The translations under genes were made by a program, and so were the position numbers. Shown piece after piece: positions 53,739 to 62,813 of a stretch of DNA of 64,000 nucleotides. A model generated the notes under the pieces. That model did no database searches, had not been told where the DNA came from, and was given only the letters and a program-made list of their open reading frames with translations. The stretch is taken from positions 868,001 through 932,000 of the forward strand of contig CAXXUY010000011.1 in NCBI GenBank assembly GCA_963664715.2. The letters run 5' to 3'. Source of the DNA: JAPOXR01 sp963664715. GTDB lineage: Bacteria; Pseudomonadota; Alphaproteobacteria; Rhodobacterales; Rhodobacteraceae. Each line of letters opens with the position of its first letter. Within the stretch, counting starts at the first letter, position 1.

Positions 53739-53850
53739 ATCCGGCTGCGCGATCCGGGCTGCACGGCAGGTCGTCGAACTGGATGTGAGTGCAACCCGTT
53801 TGCGATGTCAGTTCCGTCGATTCCGTCGGAAGCAGTTTCGGCTCAGGGGA

Positions 53851-53926
53851 TGGTGCCGCAGAAGGGACTCGAACCCCCGACCCCAACATTACGAATGTCG
53901 TGCTCTACCATCTGAGCTACTGCGGC
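53851..53926 (-). tRNA. tRNA-Thr (anticodon CGU)
   Basis: A complete cloverleaf on the minus strand including encoded CCA. The acceptor GCCGCAG/CTGCGGC pairs perfectly; D arm GCTC/GAGC; anticodon stem CGACA/TGTTG with loop TTCGTAA, giving anticodon CGT (reads ACG); T arm GGGGG with loop TTCGAGT. No integrase or duplicated 3' end is seen beside it. Confidence 0.97.
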
Positions 53927-54000
53927 AAGGGCATTGCAGATATCAATTCAGGAACAAGATTGACAGGACAATCTTTTGGCCTGTTTCAGGCGGCTCTTTT

Positions 54001-55431
54001 TCAGACGTCACTGATTCCGTCTTCGTCTTCTCCTTCGGAAGCATCATTGGCTTGGGGAATGGAAACGATGAGCGGCAACATCCCGACGGATGACGTGTGC
54101 ATGCGTTCCGACCCGTCGATCTCCTTCCACCCCAGGGAATCAAAGGCCTCGCAGTTCTCGCACAACGGCTTCCACTCGGTGTGGACATGCTGGCAGACTT
54201 CGCAGACCCACTGCTTTCCCCGCGAGGCAGAGACTGCCCGCGTCAGCCAGCCACGAACCACCGCATCATCTGCGCCGCTTCCGCGTTCGATCGCCGCCAT
54301 GATGACCAGTGACCTGACGGTCGGATTTTCCTCTGCAAGGCGTCCGATCTCCCGTCTCGCCTCAGGAAAGTCCTCATCGGCAACGAGTATCTCGGACATG
54401 ATCATGCGGGATTCAGGGTCCTCGCGGCGTTTGCCGAGAAGCTTGATGAACCGGGTTCTCCTTGTGGAAGCGGATTCTTCGGGAGCTATCTCCGCGAATG
54501 CGGCAGCAAGATCGGGATGTGACACCTGGTTCCATGCTTTCGTGATGATCCTGGTGGCGGCCTTCAATTCTCCGCGCTTGCACTTGATTCCTGATGCCAT
54601 GACCGCAGCCGGAACCAGTGCGGGGCAATCCTTGTTGGCGGTCAGCACGAGGCTTTCGCCCTCTTCGGACCTGCCTTCGGAAATCGCTTCCTGACCCTTT
54701 ACGAAATTGAGAATGGCGTTGCGGCGATTGTAAACGTCCTTGGGCAGCTTTCCGAATTTCACCTTTGCACCGAGCGTCAGTGCCGTGCCTGCCCAGTCCT
54801 CCTCGGTCAATTGCAGCTTGAGCAACGTGTCCTGGACTTCGGTATGTCTCGGATTGATTGCAAATGCCTTTTCCGCAAGCTTCAGCGCAGTCTCAACATC
54901 ACCCTCGCGGATCTTGTGTCGAAGCAGGCCGGTAAGTCCGGCAAACCTTGTCTCATCGTGCTTCAGCAGCGCCTTGTAGTGCGACAGTGCCTTGGCAGGT
55001 TCGCCAGATTTCTCAGCTGCCTGTGCCGAGAGAATGCCGGTCAGTTCTGGCCTCCTGAGCAGTTTTTCCGCCCTGCCGGCCTTTGCCATGGCAAGTTTCG
55101 AATCGCCTGAAGCAAGGGCAGTAAGCCCGCCCGCCAGTGCCTCGAAGCCCCGCTGTTCCCGGTTCTTGTTGAGATATCTCGAGAGCGCAGTCTCGTCACC
55201 GACAATGAACCGGAAGAATGCACGAGCGAGCCCAAGCAGGAAAAAGATCAGCCAGAAAGCCGGGATCAGGAGCAGAATGCCGACGGCGAAGGTAACAGCC
55301 GACATGGTGATTTCCCGGTTTGCCAGATTGATCGTCACGTCAGATCCCGTTTCTGCAAGCATGGCCACAAGGACACTCAGCAACGCCACGGCGATTACAA
55401 ACAGGATAATTTTCAGCATCGACCAGATCAT
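54001..55431 (-). CDS. hemY: HemY family protein
   Basis: A 476-residue inner-membrane protein. Two hydrophobic segments at the N-terminus (residues about 5-25 and 40-65), then a TPR-rich body, then a C-terminal zinc ribbon (CEVCQHVHTEWKPLCENC) as in alphaproteobacterial HemY. HemY-N proteins are linked to heme biosynthesis or envelope function; the exact role is not settled. ATG at 55431 lies seven bases after the mitofilin-like gene stop, so the pair is co-translated. Confidence 0.88.
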   Translation of the reverse strand: MIWSMLKIILFVIAVALLSVLVAMLAETGSDVTINLANREITMSAVTFAVGILLLIPAFWLIFFLLGLARAFFRFIVGDETALSRYLNKNREQRGFEALAGGLTALASGDSKLAMAKAGRAEKLLRRPELTGILSAQAAEKSGEPAKALSHYKALLKHDETRFAGLTGLLRHKIREGDVETALKLAEKAFAINPRHTEVQDTLLKLQLTEEDWAGTALTLGAKVKFGKLPKDVYNRRNAILNFVKGQEAISEGRSEEGESLVLTANKDCPALVPAAVMASGIKCKRGELKAATRIITKAWNQVSHPDLAAAFAEIAPEESASTRRTRFIKLLGKRREDPESRMIMSEILVADEDFPEARREIGRLAEENPTVRSLVIMAAIERGSGADDAVVRGWLTRAVSASRGKQWVCEVCQHVHTEWKPLCENCEAFDSLGWKEIDGSERMHTSSVGMLPLIVSIPQANDASEGEDEDGISDV

Positions 55432-55438
55432 GGTGAGA

Positions 55439-56809
55439 TCACTGCTCCGTGACGGGACTCTCGAGCATTGTGTCGATCGCGGACAGCACGTCGAGGCGCG
55501 CCTTACCTGCCTCGATCCAGTCGGCGAAGATCTCGCGACCGTGCTCGGACAACTCGTCGAGTGTTCCCAGCGCACCTTCGAGGTCTCCAGCCATAAGGCT
55601 TCCTTCCGCGCGCGACAGCGTGGCGGCAGGGCTGTCACCTTCCTGTGGAGTCAGTGGTCTGACCTGAACGAGCGAACCAAGGATACCCGCAATACCTCCA
55701 CCTTCCTTCACTTGCTCTGCCTCGGATTTCAGGGCGGCTCTTGCCAGTGCTCCGAAACTGCGTTGCAGTTCATCGAGAGTTGCAACACCGGCCTCGGCAT
55801 GGACCATAATGGGCCCCGGTATTTCGGTGTCAGGGAGGCCGGCATCGCGCAGGAGACGGAGATAGGGAGCGCCGGTTTCGGCAGCAGCGCGGACCCCGAT
55901 GAGGGCAATTGCCTGCGTTGGGGGGACATCTCCGGTCAGCCGGGCTTCCAGACTTGCAAGCCGTTTTTCGCTCCCGGCAATCCACTGTTCCAGTATCTCA
56001 GCCGAAGCTGCTTGGGTGATGCCGGTCTCGACCCTTGAGAGACGACTTTCAATTGATCTGATCTCTGAATCTGCCACCGAAACCTCAAGAGGTTCGCCCA
56101 TGCTGGATTCCAGTTCGGTCAATCGTTCTGAGATTGTGTCCAGCCGTCTGGCAAGTTCCAGATCTATTCCCGGTGAATCCAGTGCGACCGTTGGGGTTTC
56201 CGGAGGCGGAATCGACTCAAGGCTTGTCTCGACTGCCGACTGCCGCTCAGCCAATTCATCAATTCGTATGTTCAATTCCTCGGCAGCAGAATCCAGCTTT
56301 GCCTCGGTGCCTTCAAGGTTCCCGTCGACACTGGTTCGGAGTTGTTCAATGTCGGCAGCGAGCGCGGCGACCTGTTCCCGTTTCGCAAGCGGAACAACAC
56401 GATCAGCCAGTGATGAGATGCTGTCTTCCAACTCGGCAATCTTCTGGTCACGTATGGCCAACTCGTCTGGAATTCCTCCCGTAGAATTCAAGACGGAGTA
56501 GTTTTGAAGCAGTATGACTGCCAACACGCCTGCCGCCGCAGCAACGAGACCGAACAGGACTGCCTTCAGAACGAAACGTGCCAGCTTGTCAGATGCGGTG
56601 ACAATCACTTCCCGAATTCGAGTGCTTCTGGATCGTCGTCCTCCCTCCTGCGTCTTCGCTCCAGCAGCAGATTGGGGTTCGCGGTCAGCGTCGTTATCTC
56701 TCTGTTCCGAGAAACTGGAGATGTCGGCATCGTCGACGGCAGATCCTTCATCGACGGCAGATTTGCCCGCCGTCGGCCCGTTGTCTTTGCCCGGTTTTGT
56801 GTCCTGCAC
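55439..56809 (-). CDS. Mitofilin-like protein (HemX-type)
   Basis: A 456-residue protein. An acidic, low-complexity cytoplasmic N-terminus (about 75 residues), one membrane helix (about 80-105), and a long periplasmic coiled coil (110-270) with many Glu/Ala/Leu heptads, then a mitofilin/Mic60-like C-terminal domain. Alphaproteobacterial Mic60 relatives shape intracytoplasmic membranes and contact the outer membrane. The start is GTG at 56809 with a weak binding site. Usually found next to hemD; here it is paired only with hemY. Confidence 0.85.
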   Translation of the reverse strand: MQDTKPGKDNGPTAGKSAVDEGSAVDDADISSFSEQRDNDADREPQSAAGAKTQEGGRRSRSTRIREVIVTASDKLARFVLKAVLFGLVAAAAGVLAVILLQNYSVLNSTGGIPDELAIRDQKIAELEDSISSLADRVVPLAKREQVAALAADIEQLRTSVDGNLEGTEAKLDSAAEELNIRIDELAERQSAVETSLESIPPPETPTVALDSPGIDLELARRLDTISERLTELESSMGEPLEVSVADSEIRSIESRLSRVETGITQAASAEILEQWIAGSEKRLASLEARLTGDVPPTQAIALIGVRAAAETGAPYLRLLRDAGLPDTEIPGPIMVHAEAGVATLDELQRSFGALARAALKSEAEQVKEGGGIAGILGSLVQVRPLTPQEGDSPAATLSRAEGSLMAGDLEGALGTLDELSEHGREIFADWIEAGKARLDVLSAIDTMLESPVTEQ

Positions 56810-57133
56810 TGTTCTCGTTCCAGGGCGATGTCCAATTGCACCGCGTCATTGATCAGGCGGTTGCCAGAGTCCAGCTGTCAATTCGCCGGGGAGACGGACC
56901 GGCTGGTCGTCCAACTGGGGTCAGGGCTGATTCGTTGCAGCCTGCCCGGAATTGGTGCCCGACCGCGAACTTCAACTGCCTCCGCAGGCAATCCTCCGTA
57001 CGAATTCCTCGCAAAGAACTAACATGAAGGCTCTCTGAAACAAAGCAAGAGATGAACTTCGGAAGCGCTTGACCGTCAGGGTGTCGGTGCGCATAGAGCC
57101 AAGTCGTAATCCAGGAAAGAAGGATGGACAACA
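56810..57133. other. Divergent intergenic region mitofilin-like gene / SDR
   Basis: 324 bases with no recognisable gene; expected to hold the two divergent promoters. Confidence 0.45.
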
Positions 57134-57835
57134 ATGGTCGACAGGGTCGCTCTCGTAGTCGCGGGAGGAAGCGGAATCGGTGCCGATGCAGCAAGGAAGC
57201 TGGCGGAAACCGGATGGCAGGTTGGAGTGATGTCTTCGTCAGGAAAGGGCGAGGAACTTGGAAAGGAACTGAACGGCTTTGGATACACCGGATCCAACCT
57301 TGAACCGGAGGATCTGGCTGCATTCGTGAAGATGGCCATGGGCACGGCGGGCCGGATAGACGGGGTCGTGAACTGCAGCGGACACGGGCCGAAGGGGGAG
57401 ATCGACCAGATAAGCGACGAGGACTGGCGGTCGGGGATGGATTACTATCTTCTGAATGTCATCCGGATGACTCGACTGGTGGCGCCGATCATGAAGACGC
57501 AGAATGGCGGATCGATCGTGAACATCTCGACTTTCGCGGCATTTGAACCTGACGCCGATTTTCCAACTTCCGCCGTGTTCAGAGCGGGACTTGCAACCTA
57601 TGCGAAGCTGTTTGCAACCAGATTTGCCGCTCACAATGTCAGGATGAACAACGTGCTTCCCGGTTTCATCGACAGCCTTCCCGAAAAGCCTGACCGCCTG
57701 TCCCGCATCCCGGCAGGCAGGTATGCGAGGGTCCGCGAACTCTCGGAGGTCGTATCATTTCTTTTGTCGGACGCTTCAAGCTACATCACTGGCCAGAACC
57801 TGAGGGTCGATGGAGGTCTTACCGCATCAGTGTAA
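57134..57835 (+). CDS. SDR-fold protein with altered catalytic residues
   Basis: A 233-residue protein with the SDR Rossmann fold (ALVVAGGSGIGADAARKLAE, NISTFAAF, MNNVLPGFIDSLPEK, GQNLRVDGG). Where classical SDRs have YxxxK, this one reads SAVFRAG, so Tyr becomes Ser and Lys becomes Arg. The order SAVFRAGLATYAKLFA is regular, so this looks like a true subfamily feature rather than damage. It may be a non-redox SDR relative or use another acid/base. ATG at 57134. Next to a decayed zinc oxidoreductase gene. Confidence 0.8.
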   Translation: MVDRVALVVAGGSGIGADAARKLAETGWQVGVMSSSGKGEELGKELNGFGYTGSNLEPEDLAAFVKMAMGTAGRIDGVVNCSGHGPKGEIDQISDEDWRSGMDYYLLNVIRMTRLVAPIMKTQNGGSIVNISTFAAFEPDADFPTSAVFRAGLATYAKLFATRFAAHNVRMNNVLPGFIDSLPEKPDRLSRIPAGRYARVRELSEVVSFLLSDASSYITGQNLRVDGGLTASV

Positions 57836-57905
57836 CAGAACCGGTCTGTTCACCGTATTGGTGGAACCGATTGATGTGTAGGGTTGGGAACTGATGCTGG
57901 ATACC

Positions 57906-58759
57906 ATGCGGGCGGATGTCTGCGGCATTGGTGAGAATACCGCGTCCGAAGTTGTCGGCGATTTCGTCGGAAAGCTCGTTCTCATTGATCCCAGGATCAG
58001 ATGCTGGCGCTACCCGGCCGACAGGAGCAAGATCGGGTATCCTGGAAGCGGGAGCAATGGTGGAATAGCGGAATTCAAGTTAACGGATTATCGACAGGTT
58101 CAAGCTGTGGACTGCGGTTTCCCGGGTACCGAACCGGGAAGCTTCTCGACCTCCCCGGAATAGGCAATCTGCATTCCTGACAGGGCTGCAGTCGGCAGCG
58201 GCGACACTGTTCAGTTCAAGGGCGCATCAGGCCGTGCGGGTTCGGCGTTGGTGCAGATGGCGAAGTTGCGCGGTGCGTGTGTCGATGCGATGTGCAGCGC
58301 CAAATGGGCCGGATTGGTTGTGACGCAAGGTGCTGATGCCGTCATTCCGCGCAGGCCGGACAAGCTTCGAAACGAATTGGCGATTCCCAGTTTGCTGACG
58401 TCACGGTTGTCGCCGACGTGGCCGGCTCGGTCGATCTTGCTGAAATTGTCGGTGTTGTCGGGCCGCTGGGATTTTACACCGTGTCCGGTGCAACAGGTGG
58501 TCCCCGTGTCAGTCCTGAACTGGGTGTTTTCGACCTCCGGGATCTTCAGTTCCTGGGTGCCACGATTCCGGAACAAAGCGCATTTGCAAAGTTGGTAGAA
58601 ATCGTCGAGTCGGGAAATGTCAGGCCCGTGCCGGCAGCGGAGTTTGCGCTCGGGGGCCTGTCCCGACCTCAGCTGATTTGCATTCGAAAAGTCATGTGGG
58701 AAACATTGCCTTTACGCCTTAAAGGAATGACAGACCGGCGAGTTGCCTGTTACAGTTGA
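57906..58759 (+). pseudogene. Zinc-type quinone oxidoreductase/alcohol dehydrogenase, decayed
   Basis: An MDR-family gene can be followed through two frames. ADVCG, then LVLIDPRIRCW and KIGYPGSGSNGGIAEF; after an in-frame TAG at 58161-58163 the same frame continues with GSGDTVQFKGASGRAGSALV (cofactor motif) and TQGADAVIPR; between about 58380 and 58420 the frame shifts and the rest reads LGFYTVSGATGGPRVSPELG, DLRDLQFLGATIP. The N-terminal 60 or so residues are absent. Not functional. Confidence 0.8.
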
Positions 58760-59002
58760 TGAATGGTTCCGATGGCGACAGTGTCACTTGACCGCGATTT
58801 GGAAACCCGGCCCTGGGCGCGCGCGGAAGAGTGTTTGGGATTGAGCAGCAGACCGTTTGGTGAACCTCGTGCAGATCCGGGTCAGCGCGAGTTGCTTTGC
58901 CAGAGTGTTGGAGCAAGTGTGAGTACTAGAATCCTGCGTTGACGCTGGCTGCCAACCGTGCCGCAGGGGTAAAGTCGTGAGTAGGTTGCAGGACAGGATT
59001 AC

Positions 59003-59767
59003 TTGGCCAAGAAAAAGGAAAAACATTCCAAGGGACCGGAAGAAAAGGCTGTAAAGGAGGCAAATCGGCTGAACGCAGGTTTGCAGGCCATTCAGCGGTA
59101 TTCCCGGCGACTGCTGAGAGCATTTTGCTATGTGGTCGGGGTATCAGTGTTGGTGGTCACTGCCGCCATTGCCCTGTTCACATTTGTCAATCCTCCGGTA
59201 ACACCCCTGGTCGTGATCGAGTTCCTTCGTCTGGGATCCGTAGACAGGGAATGGGTATCGATTGAATCAGTTCCAGACCATTTTCCACGCTCGCTGGTTG
59301 CCGCGGAAGATGCGGATTTCTGCCTGCATTGGGGGTTCGACCTCGACGCAATCAGATCGGCGGCGGAAGCGGGGTACAACAGGGGCGCTTCTTCAATAAG
59401 CCAGCAGACGGCAAAGAACCTCTTCCTCTGGCCCGGCCGAAGCTGGATCCGCAAGGTTCTGGAGGTACCACTGACGCTTCTGATTGAAGCTATCTGGACG
59501 AAACGGCGTATCTTGGAAGTCTACATGAACATCATCGAATTCGACTCGGGAGTATTCGGAGTGGCCGAGGCGGCCCGGCAACATTTCGGCAAGGAGCCGA
59601 ATGACCTGACCGAGGGAGATTCTGCCCGGCTTGCGGTCGTGATTCCCAACCCGAGAAACTGGAATCCATTCAACCTGTCGACCGAATTGGAAAACCGGGT
59701 GGTAAGGATACAGGACGGCGCCAGGACTATCCTGCGAGACGGCAGGTCGTCTTGCTTTGATGTTTGA
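59003..59767 (+). CDS. mtgA: Monofunctional peptidoglycan glycosyltransferase
   Basis: A 254-residue GT51 enzyme with one N-terminal membrane anchor (about 40-63). Catalytic motif LVAAEDADFCLHWGFD (first Glu) followed by GASSISQQTAKNLFLWPGRS and the second region ILEVYMNIIEFDSGVFG. It polymerises lipid II into glycan strands without transpeptidation. Starts with TTG at 59003 behind AGGACAGGA. The first motif is usually AxEDxxFxxHxGxD, and this matches. Confidence 0.94.
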   Translation: MAKKKEKHSKGPEEKAVKEANRLNAGLQAIQRYSRRLLRAFCYVVGVSVLVVTAAIALFTFVNPPVTPLVVIEFLRLGSVDREWVSIESVPDHFPRSLVAAEDADFCLHWGFDLDAIRSAAEAGYNRGASSISQQTAKNLFLWPGRSWIRKVLEVPLTLLIEAIWTKRRILEVYMNIIEFDSGVFGVAEAARQHFGKEPNDLTEGDSARLAVVIPNPRNWNPFNLSTELENRVVRIQDGARTILRDGRSSCFDV

Positions 59768-59807
59768 GTTGATGCCACAATCGCCTGATCAGGAAGGACA
59801 ACTGAAG

Positions 59808-60488
59808 ATGACTGAATCCTATCTTCTGCATCATTACCCCTTTTCACCCTTCTGTCGAAAGCTACGGCTTGCATTGAAGGAAAAGGGAATCGAGTTCGAC
59901 CTGTACGAGGAAAGGTACTGGGAGCGGCGGCATGACTTCATGGTGCTGAATCCTGCCGGAAAAGTTCCCGTCCTGCGTAGCAAGGACCAGGTCTTCTGCG
60001 ACAGCCGGGCGATTTGTGAATACCTTGAAGACGTCTATCCGGATCCGCCACTGTTTCCCGAGGACCCTTTCGAACGATACGAAGTCAGGAGACTGATCGC
60101 CTGGTTCGACGAGAAGTTCTACAGGGAAGTCACTTCGCGACTTGTTGGCGAAAAACTCCTTCGGCATGTTCAAAGAACCGGACAACCCGACGGAAATTCG
60201 ATTTCGGTTGGCTTGAGGTGCCTGAGGTTCCACATGAACTACCTCTCACACCTGCTCCAGGCGACTGGCTGGTTGGTTGGCCGGCGTCTGTCACTTGCTG
60301 ATTTCACTGCTGCAGCCCATGTTTCATGCGTGGACTATCTGGGCGATATCGATTGGGGTGAAGAAGGATATGCGAGCGTAAAGGACTGGTACGCGGCTCT
60401 CAAGTCACGACCGGCCTTTCGACCCATTCTTGCGGACAGTATCCACGGCTATTCGAGTTCGTCACACTATGCGGTTCTGGATTTTTGA
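59808..60488 (+). CDS. Glutathione S-transferase family protein
   Basis: A 226-residue GST with the thioredoxin-like N-domain (LLHHYPFSPFCRKLRLALKE, NPAGKVPVL, SRAICEYL) and a helical C-domain (LSLADFTAAAHVSC). Cys in SPFCRK could be the catalytic residue, as in beta or omega classes. ATG at 59808 has AGGAAGGA upstream. The stop overlaps the queG start (TTGA). Confidence 0.88.
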   Translation: MTESYLLHHYPFSPFCRKLRLALKEKGIEFDLYEERYWERRHDFMVLNPAGKVPVLRSKDQVFCDSRAICEYLEDVYPDPPLFPEDPFERYEVRRLIAWFDEKFYREVTSRLVGEKLLRHVQRTGQPDGNSISVGLRCLRFHMNYLSHLLQATGWLVGRRLSLADFTAAAHVSCVDYLGDIDWGEEGYASVKDWYAALKSRPAFRPILADSIHGYSSSSHYAVLDF

Positions 60489-61573
60489 CTGACCTGACCG
60501 AAAGACTGAAGCAGGAAGCACTTGCGGCGGGATTCGATGCTGTCGGCATTTGCACGCCGCGTGATATTCCGCAAGCAGGAGTCCGGCTCAAACGCTTCCT
60601 GGCCGAGGGAATGCACGGCGAAATGGACTGGATGGCAAGGCGGTCCAACTGGCGCGGAAATCCGGAGGAACTCTGGCCCGAAGCAAGATCAGTCATCATG
60701 CTTGCCCACTCGTACACCCCTGATGCAGATCCCCTGGGAAACCTGGACAGGCGCGGGCGGGCCACCATCTCGGTCTATGCCCGGAACCGCGACTACCACG
60801 AGATTATCAAGAAGAAGCTGAAACGCATTGGCGGGTGGTTGATTGGCGAACGCCCCGGTTCAGAAATAAAGGTGTTCGTAGACACGGCGCCGGTGATGGA
60901 GAAACCACTTGCCCAGGCGGCCGGAATCGGCTGGCAGGGAAAGCACACCAACCTCGTCAGCCGCAATCTCGGTAGCTGGTTCTTCCTCGGCGCATTGTTC
61001 ACGACAGTGGTTCTCAGGACCGACCGGCCCGAACAGGATCTGTGCGGCAGTTGTCGACGATGTCTGGATGTTTGCCCAACCGATGCCTTTCCGGCACCTT
61101 ATCGACTGGATGCGCGTCGTTGCATCTCCTACCTGACGATCGAGCACAAGGGTCCGGTGGATCACTCCTTGAGACCTGGAATCGGCAACCGGATCTTTGG
61201 TTGTGACGACTGCCTCGCCGTTTGCCCCTGGAACAAGTTCGCCGTTGCTGCGTCTGAAATCGGCTACCAGGCCAGGGAAGAACTGCGGTCACCAAGGCTG
61301 GCGTCCCTGGCAGTGTTGACGGACCGGGCATTTCGGGAAACCTTCAGGGGTGGTCCGGTCAGGCGAATCGGCAGGAACCGATTCGTTCGAAATGTGCTCT
61401 ATGCGATAGGAAACTCTGCTGATCCCGAGTTGATACCGGTTGCAGCGAAACTGACGGGCGATCCCGACTTGGTTGTGAAAGATGCAGCAGCCTGGGCACT
61501 GCAGCGTTTGACTGATTCGTCAACAGGTTCATTCCGAAAGCGTGGTTCTCGTGATGAGCAGGTTGGCCAATGA
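60485..61573 (+). CDS. queG: Epoxyqueuosine reductase
   Basis: A 362-residue cobalamin- and iron-sulfur-dependent enzyme that makes queuosine from epoxyqueuosine in tRNA. Two ferredoxin-type clusters are seen (CGSCRRCLDVCPTDAF and CDDCLAVCPW), plus KVFVDTAPVMEKPLAQ and GWQGKHTNLVSR of the cobalamin-binding part and a C-terminal HEAT-like repeat (NRFVRNVLYAIGNS). The TTG start overlaps the GST stop, and the stop overlaps the epimerase ATG (ATGA). The organism therefore probably makes or salvages queuosine. Confidence 0.95.
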   Translation: MTDLTERLKQEALAAGFDAVGICTPRDIPQAGVRLKRFLAEGMHGEMDWMARRSNWRGNPEELWPEARSVIMLAHSYTPDADPLGNLDRRGRATISVYARNRDYHEIIKKKLKRIGGWLIGERPGSEIKVFVDTAPVMEKPLAQAAGIGWQGKHTNLVSRNLGSWFFLGALFTTVVLRTDRPEQDLCGSCRRCLDVCPTDAFPAPYRLDARRCISYLTIEHKGPVDHSLRPGIGNRIFGCDDCLAVCPWNKFAVAASEIGYQAREELRSPRLASLAVLTDRAFRETFRGGPVRRIGRNRFVRNVLYAIGNSADPELIPVAAKLTGDPDLVVKDAAAWALQRLTDSSTGSFRKRGSRDEQVGQ

Positions 61574-62472
61574 CGAGAACATTGCTGAGCCTCGGGCATG
61601 GTTATACGGCGCGGTTCCTTTCCCGGTTGCTATGCTCCGAAGGAGGATGGAGAGTCATTGGCACGACGCGTTCGGAGCGCGGAATTGCCGCAATCGAACA
61701 GTCTGGTGCGGAAGCACGGATTTGGCCGGGTTCCGACCTGGCAGCAGACATTTCCGTCGCAACCCATATCCTCGTGTCGATAGCGCCCGACCCGGATGGA
61801 GATCCGGTGCTGCGGAGTTTTTCGAACATCCTGGCGTCCGCAACGCGGCTGGATTGGGTCGGTTACCTGTCCACGACTTCGGTGTATGGAAACCGGAACG
61901 GTGGATGGGTTGACGAAGACAGCGAACTGCTTCCGACTACCGAAAGGGGGAAGCTCAGGGTTGAGGCCGAGAGGCGCTGGCAGGAGCTGGCGGCGGAATC
62001 CGGCCTGCCGCTGCACCTGTTTCGGCTTGCCGGAATTTATGGCCCGGCCCGCGGCCCGCTGCACAAACTGCTGGGCGGCCGGAAGGTCCGGGTTGTCAGA
62101 AGCGGACAGCACTTCAACCGGATTCACGTGGCTGACATTGCCAGGATTCTGTGCGCGTCAATGGACAAACCCGAATCGGGCGCCATCTACAATGTCTGTG
62201 ATGATCTTCCTGCCAGGTCGGAAGATGTCATGAAGTTCGCGGCAAGACTTGCCGGTGTCCCGGCTCCGGCAACGGTCGAATTCGCCGAAGCAGAACTGTC
62301 TGGGATGTCGAAGAGCTTTTATTCCGAATCAAAACGCGTTCGAAACAGGCGACTCAAATCCAGTTTGGCGCCCAAACTGCAGTTCCCCGACTACGAGGCC
62401 GGACTAACTGCCCTGAAGCAGGAACTTGACGGAATGAAGGGCGGCTCAGCAACTGGGCCGCCCGTCAAATGA
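61570..62472 (+). CDS. NAD(P)-binding epimerase-like protein
   Basis: A 300-residue atypical SDR. N-terminal LLSLGHGYTARFLSRLL replaces GxxGxxG with GHGYTA, and the middle reads YLSTTSVYGNRNGGWVDE, RLAGIYGPARGP and FNRIHVADIA. This matches the YeeZ-like group of nucleoside-diphosphate-sugar epimerase relatives, whose function is not well known. Translationally coupled to queG. Confidence 0.8.
   Translation: MTRTLLSLGHGYTARFLSRLLCSEGGWRVIGTTRSERGIAAIEQSGAEARIWPGSDLAADISVATHILVSIAPDPDGDPVLRSFSNILASATRLDWVGYLSTTSVYGNRNGGWVDEDSELLPTTERGKLRVEAERRWQELAAESGLPLHLFRLAGIYGPARGPLHKLLGGRKVRVVRSGQHFNRIHVADIARILCASMDKPESGAIYNVCDDLPARSEDVMKFAARLAGVPAPATVEFAEAELSGMSKSFYSESKRVRNRRLKSSLAPKLQFPDYEAGLTALKQELDGMKGGSATGPPVK
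62439..62463. terminator. Hairpin at the end of the epimerase-like gene
   Basis: GGGCGGC and GCCGCCC pair around an 11-base loop and overlap the last codons. It lies between convergent genes and could act on both, but no T run follows. Confidence 0.35.
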
Positions 62473-62476
62473 GCAA

Positions 62477-62680
62477 TTATCCGGCGGCTGCCGCAAGTCC
62501 GATTGCAAGCAGAATCAGGAATGGGAACATGTCCTGACCGGATTCTTCCGGTTCCATCATTTCCTCTTCCATCATCATTTCCGGTTCTGCCATATCTTCC
62601 ATTTTGGAGTCATCCATGCCACCTGCAGCAAGACCGGTGGCAGCAACCGCAAAAGCAGAAGCAAGCACAATTTTCTTCAT
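62477..62680 (-). CDS. Small Met/Glu-rich exported or membrane protein
   Basis: A 67-residue protein. Signal-like N-terminus (MKKIVLASAFAVAATGLAAG), an acidic middle very rich in Met and Glu (EPEMMMEEEMMEPEE), and a hydrophobic C-terminus (FPFLILLAIGLAAAAG). Good binding site GAGGAAAA before ATG 62680. Methionine-rich stretches can bind Cu(I), but no direct evidence exists. Similar small proteins are annotated as hypothetical in other alphaproteobacteria. Confidence 0.7.
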   Translation of the reverse strand: MKKIVLASAFAVAATGLAAGGMDDSKMEDMAEPEMMMEEEMMEPEESGQDMFPFLILLAIGLAAAAG

Positions 62681-62813
62681 CGTGTTTTCCTCGTTTAGTG
62701 AATCACTTGTTCGGATCATGCTAGCACACGCCAGCATTTCAGCCTAGCCGGAATTTCCTACCCAGACAATGTCAAGCTGGCAAATGAATGTCTGCAATGG
62801 AAACGGGTTTGTT

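Noticed and set aside
53851..53926. tRNA-Thr as integration site of the accessory block
   Set aside because: The tRNA is intact, 4 kb from the block, with no duplicated 3' end or integrase beside it.
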